Shown here: piece by piece, positions 1-10,040 of the stretch
Layout of the letters: every line of letters starts with the position of its first letter
How positions within the stretch are numbered: the first letter of the stretch is position 1
NCBI GenBank assembly: GCA_027577415.1
Contig: JANBQS010000661.1
Span: 1 to 13,876 of the forward strand
From: Coemansia sp. RSA 922
Lineage: Eukaryota; Kickxellomycota; Kickxellomycetes; Kickxellales; Kickxellaceae
Reading direction: 5' to 3'
DNA length: 13,876 nt
The notes under the pieces: generated by a model
Told to the model about the DNA's origin: nothing
Database searches by the model: none
What the model saw: only the letters and a program-made list of their open reading frames with translations
Program-made: the position numbers and the translations under genes

Positions 1-1893
1 GGCCGTTTGAGGGATACGCCCACACATATCAGCACTTTTCTAGCTAAATTGGCCGAGTTTTTGCTCCCGCGCAGTAGTAAACCTTACATCGAGAGGCGCT
101 TGCTGTTTTAGCCATCGATGTCATTGATTCCTTGGCTGCATTTATCGCAAACGATTACAAAACCGCACGTACGTTGCAAAACAGTTGACGATCAGCAAGT
201 ATTTGATGTCTACATGTAGAATCTCTACGATAGTCAGCTGTTCCTTCTCCGCCATCCAACAACAAAACCCCGAGCCAGCAAGGCGCAGCCAGAAAAAAAA
301 AACTAATGTCTAATACCTACACAATAATTGTCTGGTTAACAATTTACGCCAGCTATGCAAGGATATGCTGAGGAAAGGAGGCAATTGTGGCTAATAATGG
401 AACATTAGCAATATTTACCTCTGGCGTCAGTGTTTTCGCACACCACGCAGCCAATCCAACCTATTTGCGTTCCTAAATCCCCAAGACATGCGTAAGGCGA
501 GGCCATGTGTCTAACGACTGGCCGCAATGCTGGGCAGCCACTTTTTGGGGGTGGGTGCTATTTAGGGAATGAAGGAGGGGATAGCGTAATTGGCCGCGCT
601 ATCCAAAGAGCATTACAAAATAAGGAAAAAAGGAGGCGCATTGACATGTAATTGGCACATGAGTCCTTTTTTAATTAGGACGCCCTTTTTGCCATCTTTC
701 ACACATGTCAAATCCATTCGGAGGAGTAGAAATGGTCTCGAGCTTAATGTTTTTTTTTTTGGCAACAAGATCGCACTGCCAAGAAAAACTTGCTTTACTC
801 TCAAGCTCCCGAGTAAGATATAGTTATTATTTTTTTAAAAGTTGATTCTTCCGCCAACAAAACTATCCTACTTTTTGTTTTACCTATTTGCAAATACCTT
901 TTCCTTAGCCACTGACTACCTGCATCTCTATTGAACGTCCCGATCGATTGCTCTACACTCAGAGTACTAATAATAGGTACGGTATAGCCACGCCACATGC
1001 CGTCCATGCACTGCTTAAATGCCGAGCATCCCCCATCCCTTGCATACTGCCGCCGTGTCGGAATATACTACGCAGGGATATCATTAATTAGCTGTCGGTA
1101 TGACAACTTTTTTTTTTTGAGCCAAATTGCGCATGCCCATTCGAGGTGACGACGCTCTCTCCTTTCTCTTAAGGCTGAACGTGCTAAATCAAGAGATGTG
1201 CGGTGTGCTTGCACCTTGTCCACATGCATGCATCATAAGACATGCTTTATTACAATTGATGGAGCCAGACTTTATTAATTTAAACACAGGCTAACTATTG
1301 CGCTACTACTGGACAACACTATACGCGAAGGATATTCTTTTTGCGCTTGCTTGGCTCAGTATTTTTTTTCTATTTTTTGTTATTGACAAAAGTAGCCCAC
1401 ATATTTGCTAGCTCTTCGGTTACACCTACGCGGTCTTTATCTGTCCCGTTCCTTGGAGGGATTGTAAGTACGTCGGATCTGCTTCCTCAGAAACTAGTGC
1501 ATCTGTACCGCAAAAGCTCTGGTGCTTTCTTTCCGCATTGTAATTAAGTTGTCCATTGTTTCAATTACCGCCACCACAAAGCGCTGATTGGCACAGGTCG
1601 TACCTTGGCTGCGCACATTGGTTGTCTTGCGCAGACGAGCATGTGAGCAAGAGCGCACAGTCTCAGCAAGTTTTGTGGAAATCCCACGCATTGCGAAGCC
1701 TTATATCTCCGAGTCTAGGACAAAAATTTTGCAAATAGTCGTCCCATGCTAATACTTTTAACCACTGCCTTTGATATCTACTTGAACCACTGTGATAGTC
1801 TATAGCCCGTCTCAATCCCTTTGCACCATATTTTGGATACCGCAACTCCGCGCCAAATAGTCCCAAAGAAGCCTCTGTTAGCCTATTGACTAC
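1..1893. other. Non-coding 5' flank of the HMG gene
   Basis: No reading frame here has an ATG, a plausible length and protein-like content together. The sequence holds long T or A runs near 290, 750 and 1109, and a 10-bp palindrome ATGCATGCAT at 1224-1233. A strong-looking splice donor, GTAAGTACG, lies at 1464. It could open a leader intron ending at the TTAG at 1878-1881, just before the HMG start codon. That is inference, because no upstream coding exon was found to pair with it. Confidence 0.55.
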
Positions 1894-4800
1894 ATGCCAT
1901 CGCAGGTGGAGGATTGGACCAGCTCCACAGTAGTCAGCCAAAGATCGCTCTTCTTCGAGGAGCCACAAACGGAGACCGGAGCATTCGGATTTGTTATCGG
2001 GATGGCCGAACAAGACGATATAACGCACTATGCGACGCCCGGAGCCGTGCAGCCCTCGGCACTATTATTGCCGCCAGCACAATATATTATACAAGCCGAC
2101 AAAAGCATGGCTAACAATGGCAGTCTTCGAATCACCGAAAATGGCTTGGATAGCAGTAGCTCTTGCGCAGATGGCCCAGAGCAATCAACGGGATTACTGC
2201 TCTCGAGCACGGGAGCGGCGCCCAGTTTCAGGGTAAGTAAAAAAGAACCTTTCTTGACTATATGACTACTGGAAAAGCAAGTCCACTCTATGTACTAACC
2301 GTCCATTGAACCGCATAAATGTATTACCTACTGTATTCAAAATCTCATATGTTGATAGAATGCTCAGCTAACCAGGCACAACGCAAGCTGCATGGCATAC
2401 CCAGTCATGTCTATCGGTGCACCTAGTGGATGTAAGTTTTTAATGATGAGTACATTAGTCCGTTGGCTTTTCCTTTACTCCATGGCATATGTTGAGGGTT
2501 ATGTATGTTCCTTATAGCGCCACATATAGCCGTTGAACGGTTGGATATCTGGTCAATCATATCGTGCTTGGATTACTGAATGTAATTTTAAAGACGGACT
2601 GCAACTTGAATCGCTCAACTAGATGACACTGGCATGATGCAATTAGCTACATAGCTACGGCATGGTCTTGACATCTTTCAGCCACGTTATAATTAAGTCA
2701 ATATGGCAGGTAATTGAAAAGGCGCACACAGGGTACTAACTACATTTTATTCAATGTTTACTGACTGTAGTTTGTGGAAATTCAGCCGGCCATTTTTGTG
2801 GCAATGTCAACACCAACAATTCTACTAGTTACGCTCAAATGCCACTAGTAGCTAGCAGCACCGACACACCAATAATATCGGCGACTGCTGGTAGCGACGC
2901 TAATAACGGCATTAGCAGCGGTTTGGCGCAGGGAGACGGCCACTTTTCTATTGGCGCAGTGGCGGCCGCGCAAACCTCGACGTTTACAGTGGCTAGCATA
3001 GACAATCGGTGGAATCATGCCCTCGTATCAAGCCCCCATTCCGCCACTGCCACTTCTGACTTGTACGCCATGCCCGCTCAGAATATGCTACCCCCATTTT
3101 CCTACTCTGCCAACTACCACCCTCTATCCTCCACGGCTGTAGCCGCGCCCATTGAGCTTTTAAACGAGGTAGCTTTTGCTGCCGCTGCAACACTTGCTGC
3201 TGCCACCACGACTGCCACATCTGCCGGTCTTGCAGCTGGCAGTGAGTTGGCCCCTGAAAAATGGCCCAACACAGCAGCCACACATATAGACGCTATCGGC
3301 ACACATTTCCCCCTTGGTGATAGCTTGTCTAATACTAATAGGGTGTGCGAGTCGGCTTCTGCTCAGGATATTCTTTCTTCACGTCTTTACCAACCGTTTA
3401 GCATTGTTCCCACTATGGAGAATTTCTCTTCTTTTGATAATTTGGTGGGGACATTCCAGTCGCTAGTATCGCAGTCGCAACAACAGGCAAACCAAGGCCG
3501 AGACCAGCAGCGCTCGTCACAGCAGCAGCAGCAACATTCGCAGTTGCAGGCACAGCCGCAGTCTCAGTCTCAGCACCAGCAGCAGTCCTTTGATGTGTAC
3601 TACCGCCAACAACAACAGCATCCCTTACTTTCGCATCACATATCGCATCCGCACATCGAGCAAGCAGGGTATACAGCCGAACAAAAGAGCCCGATGGCAC
3701 AGGTCCAGAACATACTCTTTGACATGCACTCCCTCAATAGCACGCCACCCGACATGGCTTCGGCAGCCCATGGTGCCGTTCCAGTGCAATTGGCCAACAT
3801 TAGCACCCCTGTCAGTGTCGGCAACTACCCCTTGTCGCTGGATACGGTAAGCATGCAAAGCTCAGCCACGTTCCCAGGCGCCGGTGGCAACATGTATGGC
3901 GATGGAGGAGGGAATAGCAATACAGCCGATGACAATATGACAGTCAGCTCACACCATCTAGCGGCAGGTCATTCATTACCGCCGAGTACTCTTCCGCTAT
4001 CCGCTCAATCTGGCCAGGTGGGTAGCAACGGGCACGACTTCATGGGCAGCCCGCTCTCGTCCTCACTAAGCGGACTTCCTGTCATGGGTGCCACGCAACC
4101 AATGTCCCAGCACGGTCATCAAAATATCGGCACACCGCTGGCCCCTTATGCGCGGTCATACAATATGATGTTTGGTATTCCTGGCTTGACCGAGCCGCGT
4201 ATGCTCTACGACGACCGCATGTCCTTGCCGCCACTGCCGCACAATGGAGGTAACTGGCTGCGCATTCGCCAGCCGATTGACTATGTGGCTCCGCTGAAAA
4301 AGCCCATGAATTCGTTTCTCCTCTACTCTGCTGAAAGACGTGTGCAGCTTCGCCAGACCCATCCCGATCTCAATACTACGCAGCAAAGCACTATCCTGGC
4401 GCGGGAATGGGCCAGTCTGGCTGAGGAAGAGAAGGAAAGGTACCGTGCCGAAGCAAAGCAACTTCGCGACGACTACAATGCACGGCGAGCCGAACTCAGT
4501 CTCAAACTTCAGCAGCAGCTTAACCAGCAGCATATCAATATGAGCCTCAGCCAGCCGCCGCCCCTACCGCCGCCGCCTCCACACCTCCACGGCCAGTCAA
4601 TGTCTCACCAGCAGCCCCTAGACATGCTAGACTCGAATATAGCTTCTGGGGATCACCACATGCACTCACACCCGGCGAGCTCGTTTGGGTTCCACCAGCA
4701 ATTTTCTGGCTCTGGCATGAGCTTGGCGCACACTCCGTTTACGCCAACAACTCCAGGAGCAGCTCCAAACTTGCACACCTCGGCGGCGTCTTTCTCGCAG

Positions 4801-5998
4801 ACCCCTCACGAGAACGCCTATGCTCAGGCTCACGCGGCGGCTGCGTGCCATATGGCAGACACCTTCCAATACGACAACACGCTGTCGACAATCGACCCGA
4901 CGGCTATGGCAGGAGGAAGTGGTCATTTTCATGGGCTGGCTATCGGACGAAGCACGCCGCAAACTATAGACGTGGCAGCTCGCAATGTCGGATATGCTGG
5001 CGATTCTGACAAACAGGGCACAGGTGCGTTTTTTTGGTAATGCCTAACTCTACGTTAATACTACGGACTACATATTGCTGCTTGAATATCTGTTGATTCT
5101 AATCGCCTCTTTATTGTACACATTGACTGTAGATAGCAGGTGGCGGGAGTTTGACCTAACAGCCTCTGACAGCTTGCACGAAAGTGTCGCAGCAGCTCCG
5201 CACTACGGCATACCACGGTCGTCATCCAACGTGTCGCAATATGTAGGCACAAACGACTTTGGCCAGCAGCGCTTCGCACAACAACAGCAGCAGCAACAAC
5301 ACTACGGCTACAACGATACTGACAGCCTACGCTCCAACATGTTGAGCTCTACAACGGGTATATTCGGTAGCAACTATGACAGCGCGCTCCATACGGGCGA
5401 TTTTGGCAATGGAATGGCTGCTATCTCCAAGGCGCTCAACCCTGTAGCATCGTATGCTAGCTTTGTCGATATAGGTGGGATACCAAGAATCGAGAGCGGT
5501 ATATTCGAGTACGAGCAAGAGCAGAATAGCGAGGTTAGAGACGACATTAACCAGCGTGTCTCTGAGCACACTGCTGGTTATAGCACTGCTACTCAAGATC
5601 CAAGTCCAGGGAGGGCCCTAGCCAATACTGGCGATCCTTTGGCCAGTGGCGCTAATACTGGTACATTAACCTCGTCCAAGGCCCGTGCGCGTCTGTCAAG
5701 CCCGGCAAAGCGGGTGCGTAAAAAGACCAAAAAAGACCCTGATGCTCCAAAGCACCCCATGTCTGCGTTTCTATACTACCTGACATCAGAGAGGCCACGA
5801 CTAGCTGAGCACCTCAGCGACATGAGCATTGGCCAGCAGACAAAAATAATTGCCAAGCAGTGGAAGACTCTAGACGAAAATGACCGGGCACCTTGGGAAA
5901 AGCTGGCCAAACACGACAAGGATCGGTATGCTCGCGAGCGGCGTGAGTACCATGGCGAGGATAGGCACGCGAAGAATATGATTGCACCAAACCAGTAG
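1894..5998 (+). CDS. Tandem HMG-box transcription factor, four exons, about 1176 aa
   Basis: Probably a nuclear DNA-binding regulator. I join exons 1894-2232, 2359-2431, 2771-5023 and 5133-5998; the total is 3531 nt, 1177 codons including the TAG stop. All three junctions keep the frame. Box 1 is about residues 647-710: KKPMNSF start, REW core, then a basic end. It is of the SOX/TCF/MATA sequence-specific class. Box 2 is about residues 1090-1161: DPDAPKHPMSAF start and KQWKTL core, preceded by a basic RKKTKK tail. It is of the HMGB class. Glutamine-rich tracts lie near residues 372-423 and 933-945, and a proline run near 732-745 follows box 1. These look like activation or interaction regions. 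The start ATG is the first after an in-frame TAG at 1879, but an upstream exon cannot be excluded. Alternatively this is two neighbouring genes, which I consider unlikely. The target and pathway cannot be read from sequence. Confidence 0.8.
2233..2358 (+). other. Intron 1 of the HMG gene (126 nt)
   Basis: The donor is AGG|GTAAGT and the acceptor GTTGATAG|AAT. A perfect TACTAAC sits at 2293-2299. Exon 1 ends in phase 0 and exon 2 opens for 24 codons without a stop. Unspliced, the frame ends ten codons later at 2265. Confidence 0.75.
2432..2770 (+). other. Intron 2 of the HMG gene (339 nt)
   Basis: The donor is GGAT|GTAAGT, a perfect TACTAAC branch motif lies at 2734-2740, and the acceptor is TGACTGTAG|TTT 30 nt further on. 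One leftover base of exon 2 plus two of exon 3 make a Phe codon and join the frame that runs through 2839. It is longer than the other two introns, so a small cassette exon inside it is possible, but none is needed for phase. Confidence 0.72.
3472..3627 (+). repeat. Glutamine-rich CAG/CAA tract in HMG exon 3
   Basis: This is an imperfect run of CAG and CAA codons mixed with Ser, His and Ala codons, coding residues about 372-423. Mixed codons suggest a protein-level Gln-rich region and not a pure slipping microsatellite. Such tracts are common in fungal transcription regulators. A shorter one lies at 5264-5301 in exon 4. Confidence 0.8.
5024..5132 (+). other. Intron 3 joining the two HMG-box halves (109 nt)
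   Basis: The donor is CACAG|GTGCGT, with a candidate branch TTCTAATC at 5097-5104 and acceptor TGACTGTAG|ATAGC. The last nine acceptor bases are the same as those of intron 2. One base from exon 3 plus two from exon 4 give an Asp codon and continue the open frame to 5998. Without splicing the upstream frame stops at 5040, and the downstream frame has no ATG before 5339. Confidence 0.8.
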
Positions 5999-6232
5999 CC
6001 AATTTCAAAGCGCACAAGCCTACAAAAAACAATCCTTTTTATACACGTCAGTTAGATTTAGTCATACTTTCGAAGACATGCGTCATTATTGACATGCTTG
6101 CTTCTAATGACATCATCGCTTACGCATTTTTTCTTCATCTTGTTGGCAAGCACTTAAAGTCTTGCTTAGAAGAAAAAATCATTCGGTTTTGTGCCTAAAA
6201 GAGCAAGGCGAGCTTCTGGCACCAGGCCATGC

Positions 6233-6239
6233 TTTAAAA
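6233..6239 (+). promoter_or_regulatory. TATA-like box of copy A
   Basis: TTTAAAA lies 106 nt before the copy A ATG. The matching place in copy B reads TATAAAA, so copy A has a weaker match to the consensus. The assignment rests on position and conservation only. Confidence 0.5.
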
Positions 6240-6338
6240 AAGGGAGGCATGGGAGCCCGCTCTCCTTCCTCTTTCTTCCAACATTTTTTTACCTGCAGCT
6301 CTCAACTAGTGTAATTGAACAAGACAACTATTTCTCGA

Positions 6339-6680
6339 ATGGACATACCTTCAGGCCAACTTTTTACAAGTGACGAGAAGTACAATACCTTTAAAACCGA
6401 CAACAGTACTTACGTGCTTCTAACTGCACCAACTATAGAGGCAGGCAAAGATGCCTACAACAAGTTCAACCGTGAGGTTCAATTCAAGGCAAAAATTGCT
6501 GTTAAAGTAGAAGAGGTTGCTGAGCCAGCTAAGGTACCTAAGGTGTTAGTAACATATGTGGAAAACGGCATAATTGCCAAGGATATTTCAGCTGTTCCAA
6601 TGTGGATCCTAACGTCGGTTAGTAACAATAATTTTAATGCTAGAGAGGCGCCAACCATTACTCTGCAATACCATTTCTAA
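6339..6680 (+). CDS. Unknown 113-aa protein, duplicated gene copy A
   Basis: I do not recognise the family. The product is 113 residues with no signal peptide, membrane span or cysteine, so it is probably a soluble cytosolic or nuclear protein. The pattern of alternating hydrophobic residues (for example KIAVKVEEV, PKVLVTYVE and TITLQY near the C terminus) suggests a mostly beta fold, which is inference. The start is ATG in TCGAATGGAC. An in-frame TTG eight codons upstream follows a TAA at 6312 and is not a likely fungal start. The paralogue at 10041-10382 matches at 99 of 113 positions, and both flanks are conserved. The pyrimidine tract ending in ACCTGCAG, about 40 nt before the ATG, could be a leader-intron acceptor, but no donor was assigned. 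Confidence 0.75.
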   Translation: MDIPSGQLFTSDEKYNTFKTDNSTYVLLTAPTIEAGKDAYNKFNREVQFKAKIAVKVEEVAEPAKVPKVLVTYVENGIIAKDISAVPMWILTSVSNNNFNAREAPTITLQYHF

Positions 6681-6754
6681 CGCCCTACCTGTTAGAATTG
6701 CATTTGGACACATGGGTCTCGTACAAGCAAAGTAGAACTGCTTTCTAGGTTGGT

Positions 6755-6800
6755 ATAGGTACTCTTAGAATTCATCTTTATATAGCTTATGCCATTTTTA
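6755..6800 (+). promoter_or_regulatory. Conserved 3' region block, copy A
   Basis: A stretch beginning ATAGGTACTCTTAGAATTCA is kept nearly unchanged between the two copies (10457 onward in copy B), while the bases just after the stop codons differ more. It may be part of a 3' UTR with a processing or stability signal, or simply be slow to diverge. Its role is not known. Confidence 0.35.
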
Positions 6801-8561
6801 CGGTTATAATATACCTGAGCTGCCTTTTTTGTCAAGAAGTTTGAAAATATATATTTCTCGCTGCCCTATCTTTTATGCACCCTTTGCCTTGCAACGTGTG
6901 ACAAAAACTTTACACCCCTTCTAACTCAATCCCCCAGAAATCCTCTTCTAACCCCCTTTTTTCATTTTTTTTTCTAACCCTGGCATCGCCACTGTCGTTC
7001 TCTCTTGCGTCTGTTCAGTTCTGCTTTGATTTGTTGGTCGCCGAATTCCGTCTTTTAAATCTCACCACCGGGGTTAATTTATGCCTGCCAATTCCGCATT
7101 TTGAGTTCTTCTCAGACTGCCACGCGTATACACAAGTGCTGGGCACTTGGATCGGTGGTGGTACTCTCCTTAAACCTGGACCGACATTGTGTCATTGCAT
7201 TGGTAGCCTTTACATGCAGTCTACAGTTCACAGCATTAGGCGTCAGTGACTCAGATACAGACCAGCAGTGATTGTTTATGCAGTACCAACAGCGAGCCTG
7301 TGCGCATGCGCTACTAGTTCAAGCAAACTTCTTGTCATGGATCAGTCAACTGGGCGTGCGAGATACACATTGGCCTTGTGTCCGGCGTGGTGGGCAACGT
7401 AGAGGCATTGCCATTGTCGATTGGTGGACAAATATGCTCTGGTAGGTTCTGGCAAGGCCGTGTGTTTCCTTTTACGCTGTCGAGAATGAGTTTAAGCGCT
7501 GCATTGGCATTATCGTAGCTCGTAATTCTATCGGCCTGGTGCTTCTCAGCCCCTTGGTCTCCTAGTCGTCTTGTCGCTGCATTTACTCTACTGACTGTCA
7601 CAGCATCGCACTTCTACTTGCATCACCATGCGTACTTTCAAAGATGCGGTCCGTTGTGAAACAGTGATGCTAAAACTTTCTTGCGATTCAGGAACAGGTA
7701 ACTATAGTAGGTTAATACCACCTGTGCGTGAAACCATTCCTATTTGCATGCTCTCAGTGGAATTTCACACCGTTGTAAATACATTGTCTACTGCAAGATC
7801 AATGAATATTTGCCATTGCACATGCTGTCATCACGAGTTTGGTAACTGTGTGGCATTTAAGGCGCGTAGAGTAGTATAACGGACAACAGCATTGAAGTGG
7901 TGCAAGGTGCAATAGCACGCTGATTTATGCACACCAAGAATTGTTCTCAACACAGAGTGTATTGGCATTCTGCAGTCGCAAAATCCCTCCACATGGTCAA
8001 ATCGCTAACAATGTCTCCAGCGACCACCGCAACAACAATTCACAACTGAATTTAATCCCGCGTATCCTTTGTCACATTATTAATGTGCAATTTATGCTCT
8101 CCCAGATTTTGCAATATGCGTTGTGCGAGAGGGATATGTTCTACCTAAATGTTTTTATGTGGGCGTCGATTGTATATTAATGTGAGTAGCAGCGGTACCA
8201 GAAATACGCTCTTGTATTCGTCCTACATTTAGGTCTATATCTCCAAATGAGTGTTGCAGTTACTTGTTACATTCATTTAATATTTGACTACGGCGTTGCA
8301 TACAATGGTATGTATACAAGTTAATAACCATTTGTAGCCTTCGAATAGTGTAAACTCGTACTCTTTACTTAAATAAACATATGTTTGTCTCTTGCAGCGT
8401 CAATACACACTTGTAACAACTACATAGCTATTATCAAAGCTAAAAATAATGTATATATTTGTCAAGTGCATTTGGAAACAGTGTAATACTTATCCTACAA
8501 TGTAATATAGTCTCAATACAAACTCTATTGTCTATTATTAACGACAAACGCATCATTAGAC

Positions 8562-8583
8562 ACATATTTGTCAATAAATATGT
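8562..8583. repeat. Short inverted repeat (8-bp arms, 6-nt loop)
   Basis: ACATATTT at 8562-8569 and AAATATGT at 8576-8583 are exact reverse complements around GTCAAT. It sits in the most AT-rich part of the spacer. It could be chance in AT-rich DNA, a regulator site, or part of an easily melted region. No function is supported. Confidence 0.5.
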
Positions 8584-9064
8584 AAAACAACGCTAGTAAA
8601 CGCTAATTCAGCTAGAAACAGCGTCTGAAAGCAATTTATTTATGTTTTTTATTTACCTATTTTAGCCACCATTTACATTGCTATGACATGTAGAAAAGAA
8701 ATTAGTGTACATCAATACGTTTTAGGACGATTTTTGGCATCCACAGTGTATATATTAGCAAAAGAATTGCTCATATACGTGGAAATAGATTGATTGAACA
8801 AATCGACGAGTGTTTGGAGCTACATGGGATGAGTAGTACTCCCAGCACTGGCGATAGCGCTTGTTGTGTTTCAATTTGCTGCGTTTGCTTCACAACACTA
8901 GCTTATTCGCTAAAGCCTAGGAATCTCTGGGATGACCACTACACTGTTTCCATTTTTTTTCTTGGTTTCGTTGCACCACAGCCACCTGCGTTGTCCTATT
9001 TCTCTATGTTAGCATCACCAAGAAGCTCACGCATTGCAAGTGTTACCAGCCATATCAGTGATGT

Positions 9065-9373
9065 TCACCATGCTAGCGTCATTCGCTTCACCAGCACGTT
9101 CGCAATACCAGCATAATTAGCTACCCAAGCGTCATCCGATATGCCAAAGTCCCATTCGACGTCAATACTCGCTCTGGAACTATAGGTCTCGCAGTCACTG
9201 CTAGAGCTGTCGTATTCTGCAAACAGCGATGGGTACTCTCCGAGACATGCAAAATAGTCGTTCAAATCGACACGCACAGCCTTAACATGGTTAATTGTTA
9301 CTCCTGCATACTGAACGGCATTGGTGTTAGAAAAGGTTGTAGTGGCGGTAAGAGAAAGTCGAATTGGTTAGAA
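9065..9373 (-). CDS. Possible terminal exon or gene remnant (weak)
   Basis: On the minus strand a frame stays open from just after a TAA near 9374 to the TGA at 9065, roughly 102 codons. Its content looks protein-like: acidic, with Tyr and Trp spread through it and a short Ser run (SSSS) in the middle. There is no ATG until near its end, so it would have to be a downstream exon. Upstream on the same strand lie a TATA motif (9673-9680), two ATGs, a good donor CAG|GTAATA at 9449 and TTCTAAC branch-like words. However, the ATG at 9523 reaches this donor in phase 2, and the acceptors TTCAG and TGCAG need phase 0 or phase 1. Either splicing differs from my model, the gene is broken, or the frame is chance. 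I do not recognise the protein. Confidence 0.22.
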
Positions 9374-9672
9374 GAGTAAACAAATACAAAAGAGACGAGT
9401 AAGGCGTGGGTCAGACAGAATAAAAAAAAGGGGGCTAAGAGAGTATTACCTGGGGAATTGGGCTATAGAGGAGTTGAGAAATTTTTTACAATTATAAGAG
9501 GAAAGAAGAGAAAAGAGTAGCATGTTGTAAAAAGTGTATACATTTATTTATTTCAAGCGATAACAGAAAAGACTGTGGTGATCACGATTATGATCAAGGA
9601 ATATCTAAAAGTGCGGTCCCAACAGTCCTTATCTTTCGTTGGAGTTTTTCCTCAGTTGATCTCAATTTATTC

Positions 9673-9680
9673 TTTTATAA
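9673..9680 (-). promoter_or_regulatory. TATA motif facing the spacer
   Basis: TTATAAAA on the minus strand, about 150 nt before an ATG at 9523. The spacing resembles that of the duplicated genes (106 and 136 nt). It would make 9523-10041 a divergent promoter region if the weak minus-strand gene is real. Confidence 0.3.
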
Positions 9681-9778
9681 GTCAATCTAACCAACACAAC
9701 AAGACAGCCATTTGTGAGCCATAATAGCAATCAAATATCATGTGAGAAGAGGGGGGCACGCGATTGGCCAGGGGGCTG

Positions 9779-9791
9779 GTTGACAGTCAAC
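9779..9791. repeat. 13-bp palindrome upstream of copy B
   Basis: GTTGAC and GTCAAC are exact reverse complements around one base. The site is about 115 bp before the copy B TATA box, outside the duplicated block, next to a reverse CCAAT element (ATTGG at 9763-9767). It could be an operator-like site for a dimeric regulator. Copy A has no counterpart. Confidence 0.4.
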
Positions 9792-9904
9792 ATAACCAAC
9801 CCTGTTTTTTTTTTCGTTGGGGAGCACTTAAAGTCTTGCTTAGAAAAAAAACATTCGATTTTGTGCCTAAAAGAGTAAGACGAGACTCTGGCGCCAGGCC
9901 ATGT

Positions 9905-9911
9905 TATAAAA
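9905..9911 (+). promoter_or_regulatory. TATA box of copy B
   Basis: TATAAAA lies 136 nt before the ATG at 10041 and is followed by an A run. It is at the aligned position of TTTAAAA in copy A. Both are preceded by the conserved GCACTTAAAGTCTTGCTTAG block about 80 bp upstream, which is likely a shared upstream element. Confidence 0.6.
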
Positions 9912-10040
9912 AAAATGGATGCATGGAGGCCCGCTCTCCTTCCTCTTTCTTCTCCCTACATTATTTTCTTCTGAAAACTAGTCCATTTTTCTACCTGCAG
10001 CTCTCAACTAGCATAATTGAACAAGACAACTATTTCTCGA

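Larger units (their letters stand above)
6142..6907 (+). repeat. Direct duplication, copy A
   Basis: This block of about 766 bp aligns by eye with 9816-10605 in the same orientation. Homology starts around GTTGG just before GCACTTAAAGTCTTGCTTAG and ends at GACAAAAA. It covers promoter, leader, coding region and 3' region, so whole gene units were copied, not only the coding part. No target-site duplications or terminal repeats were found at the edges, so an ordinary segmental duplication is the simplest reading. Confidence 0.9.
6908..9815. other. AT-richer spacer between the duplicated genes
   Basis: About 2.9 kb with no confident gene. Several frames of 75-100 codons are open (for example 7335-7601 minus, 7031-7249 plus and 8790-9116 plus). 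They mostly lack ATG starts, and that many are expected by chance in a spacer of this size and composition. The most AT-rich part is about 8200-8760. A pyrimidine-rich stretch near 6919-6978 carries three evenly spaced TTCTAAC words. No terminal repeats or transposase motifs were found. Confidence 0.6.

Noticed and set aside
142..255. Minus-strand 37-codon frame beginning MAEKEQLTIVEI
   Set aside because: It has an ATG and a normal-looking start, and a GTACGT follows, but no acceptor nearby continues the frame without a stop. It is too short to claim.
1663..2028. Minus-strand open frame of about 121 codons opposite HMG exon 1
   Set aside because: It overlaps an exon supported by in-phase splicing, has no recognisable domain, and looks like an antisense shadow.
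1894..5998. Mating-type (sex) locus
   Set aside because: HMG boxes occur in fungal mating-type genes, but the flanking transporter and helicase genes typical of Mucoromycota sex loci are absent, and a two-box protein of this size does not match the known small sexM/sexP products.
6315..6338. TTG start giving eight extra residues to the small proteins
   Set aside because: A fungal start at TTG is unlikely, and an ATG in a sensible context follows in both copies at the same place.
7335..7610. Minus-strand open frame of about 90 codons with protein-like content
   Set aside because: It lacks an ATG near its 5' end, and frames of this length are expected by chance in about 3 kb of spacer. A neighbouring frame (about 7600-7705) looked joinable only by a frameshift.
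7628..7879. Plus-strand 83-codon ATG frame
   Set aside because: The start context is good (CACCATGC), but the content has no motif and the length is within chance expectation.
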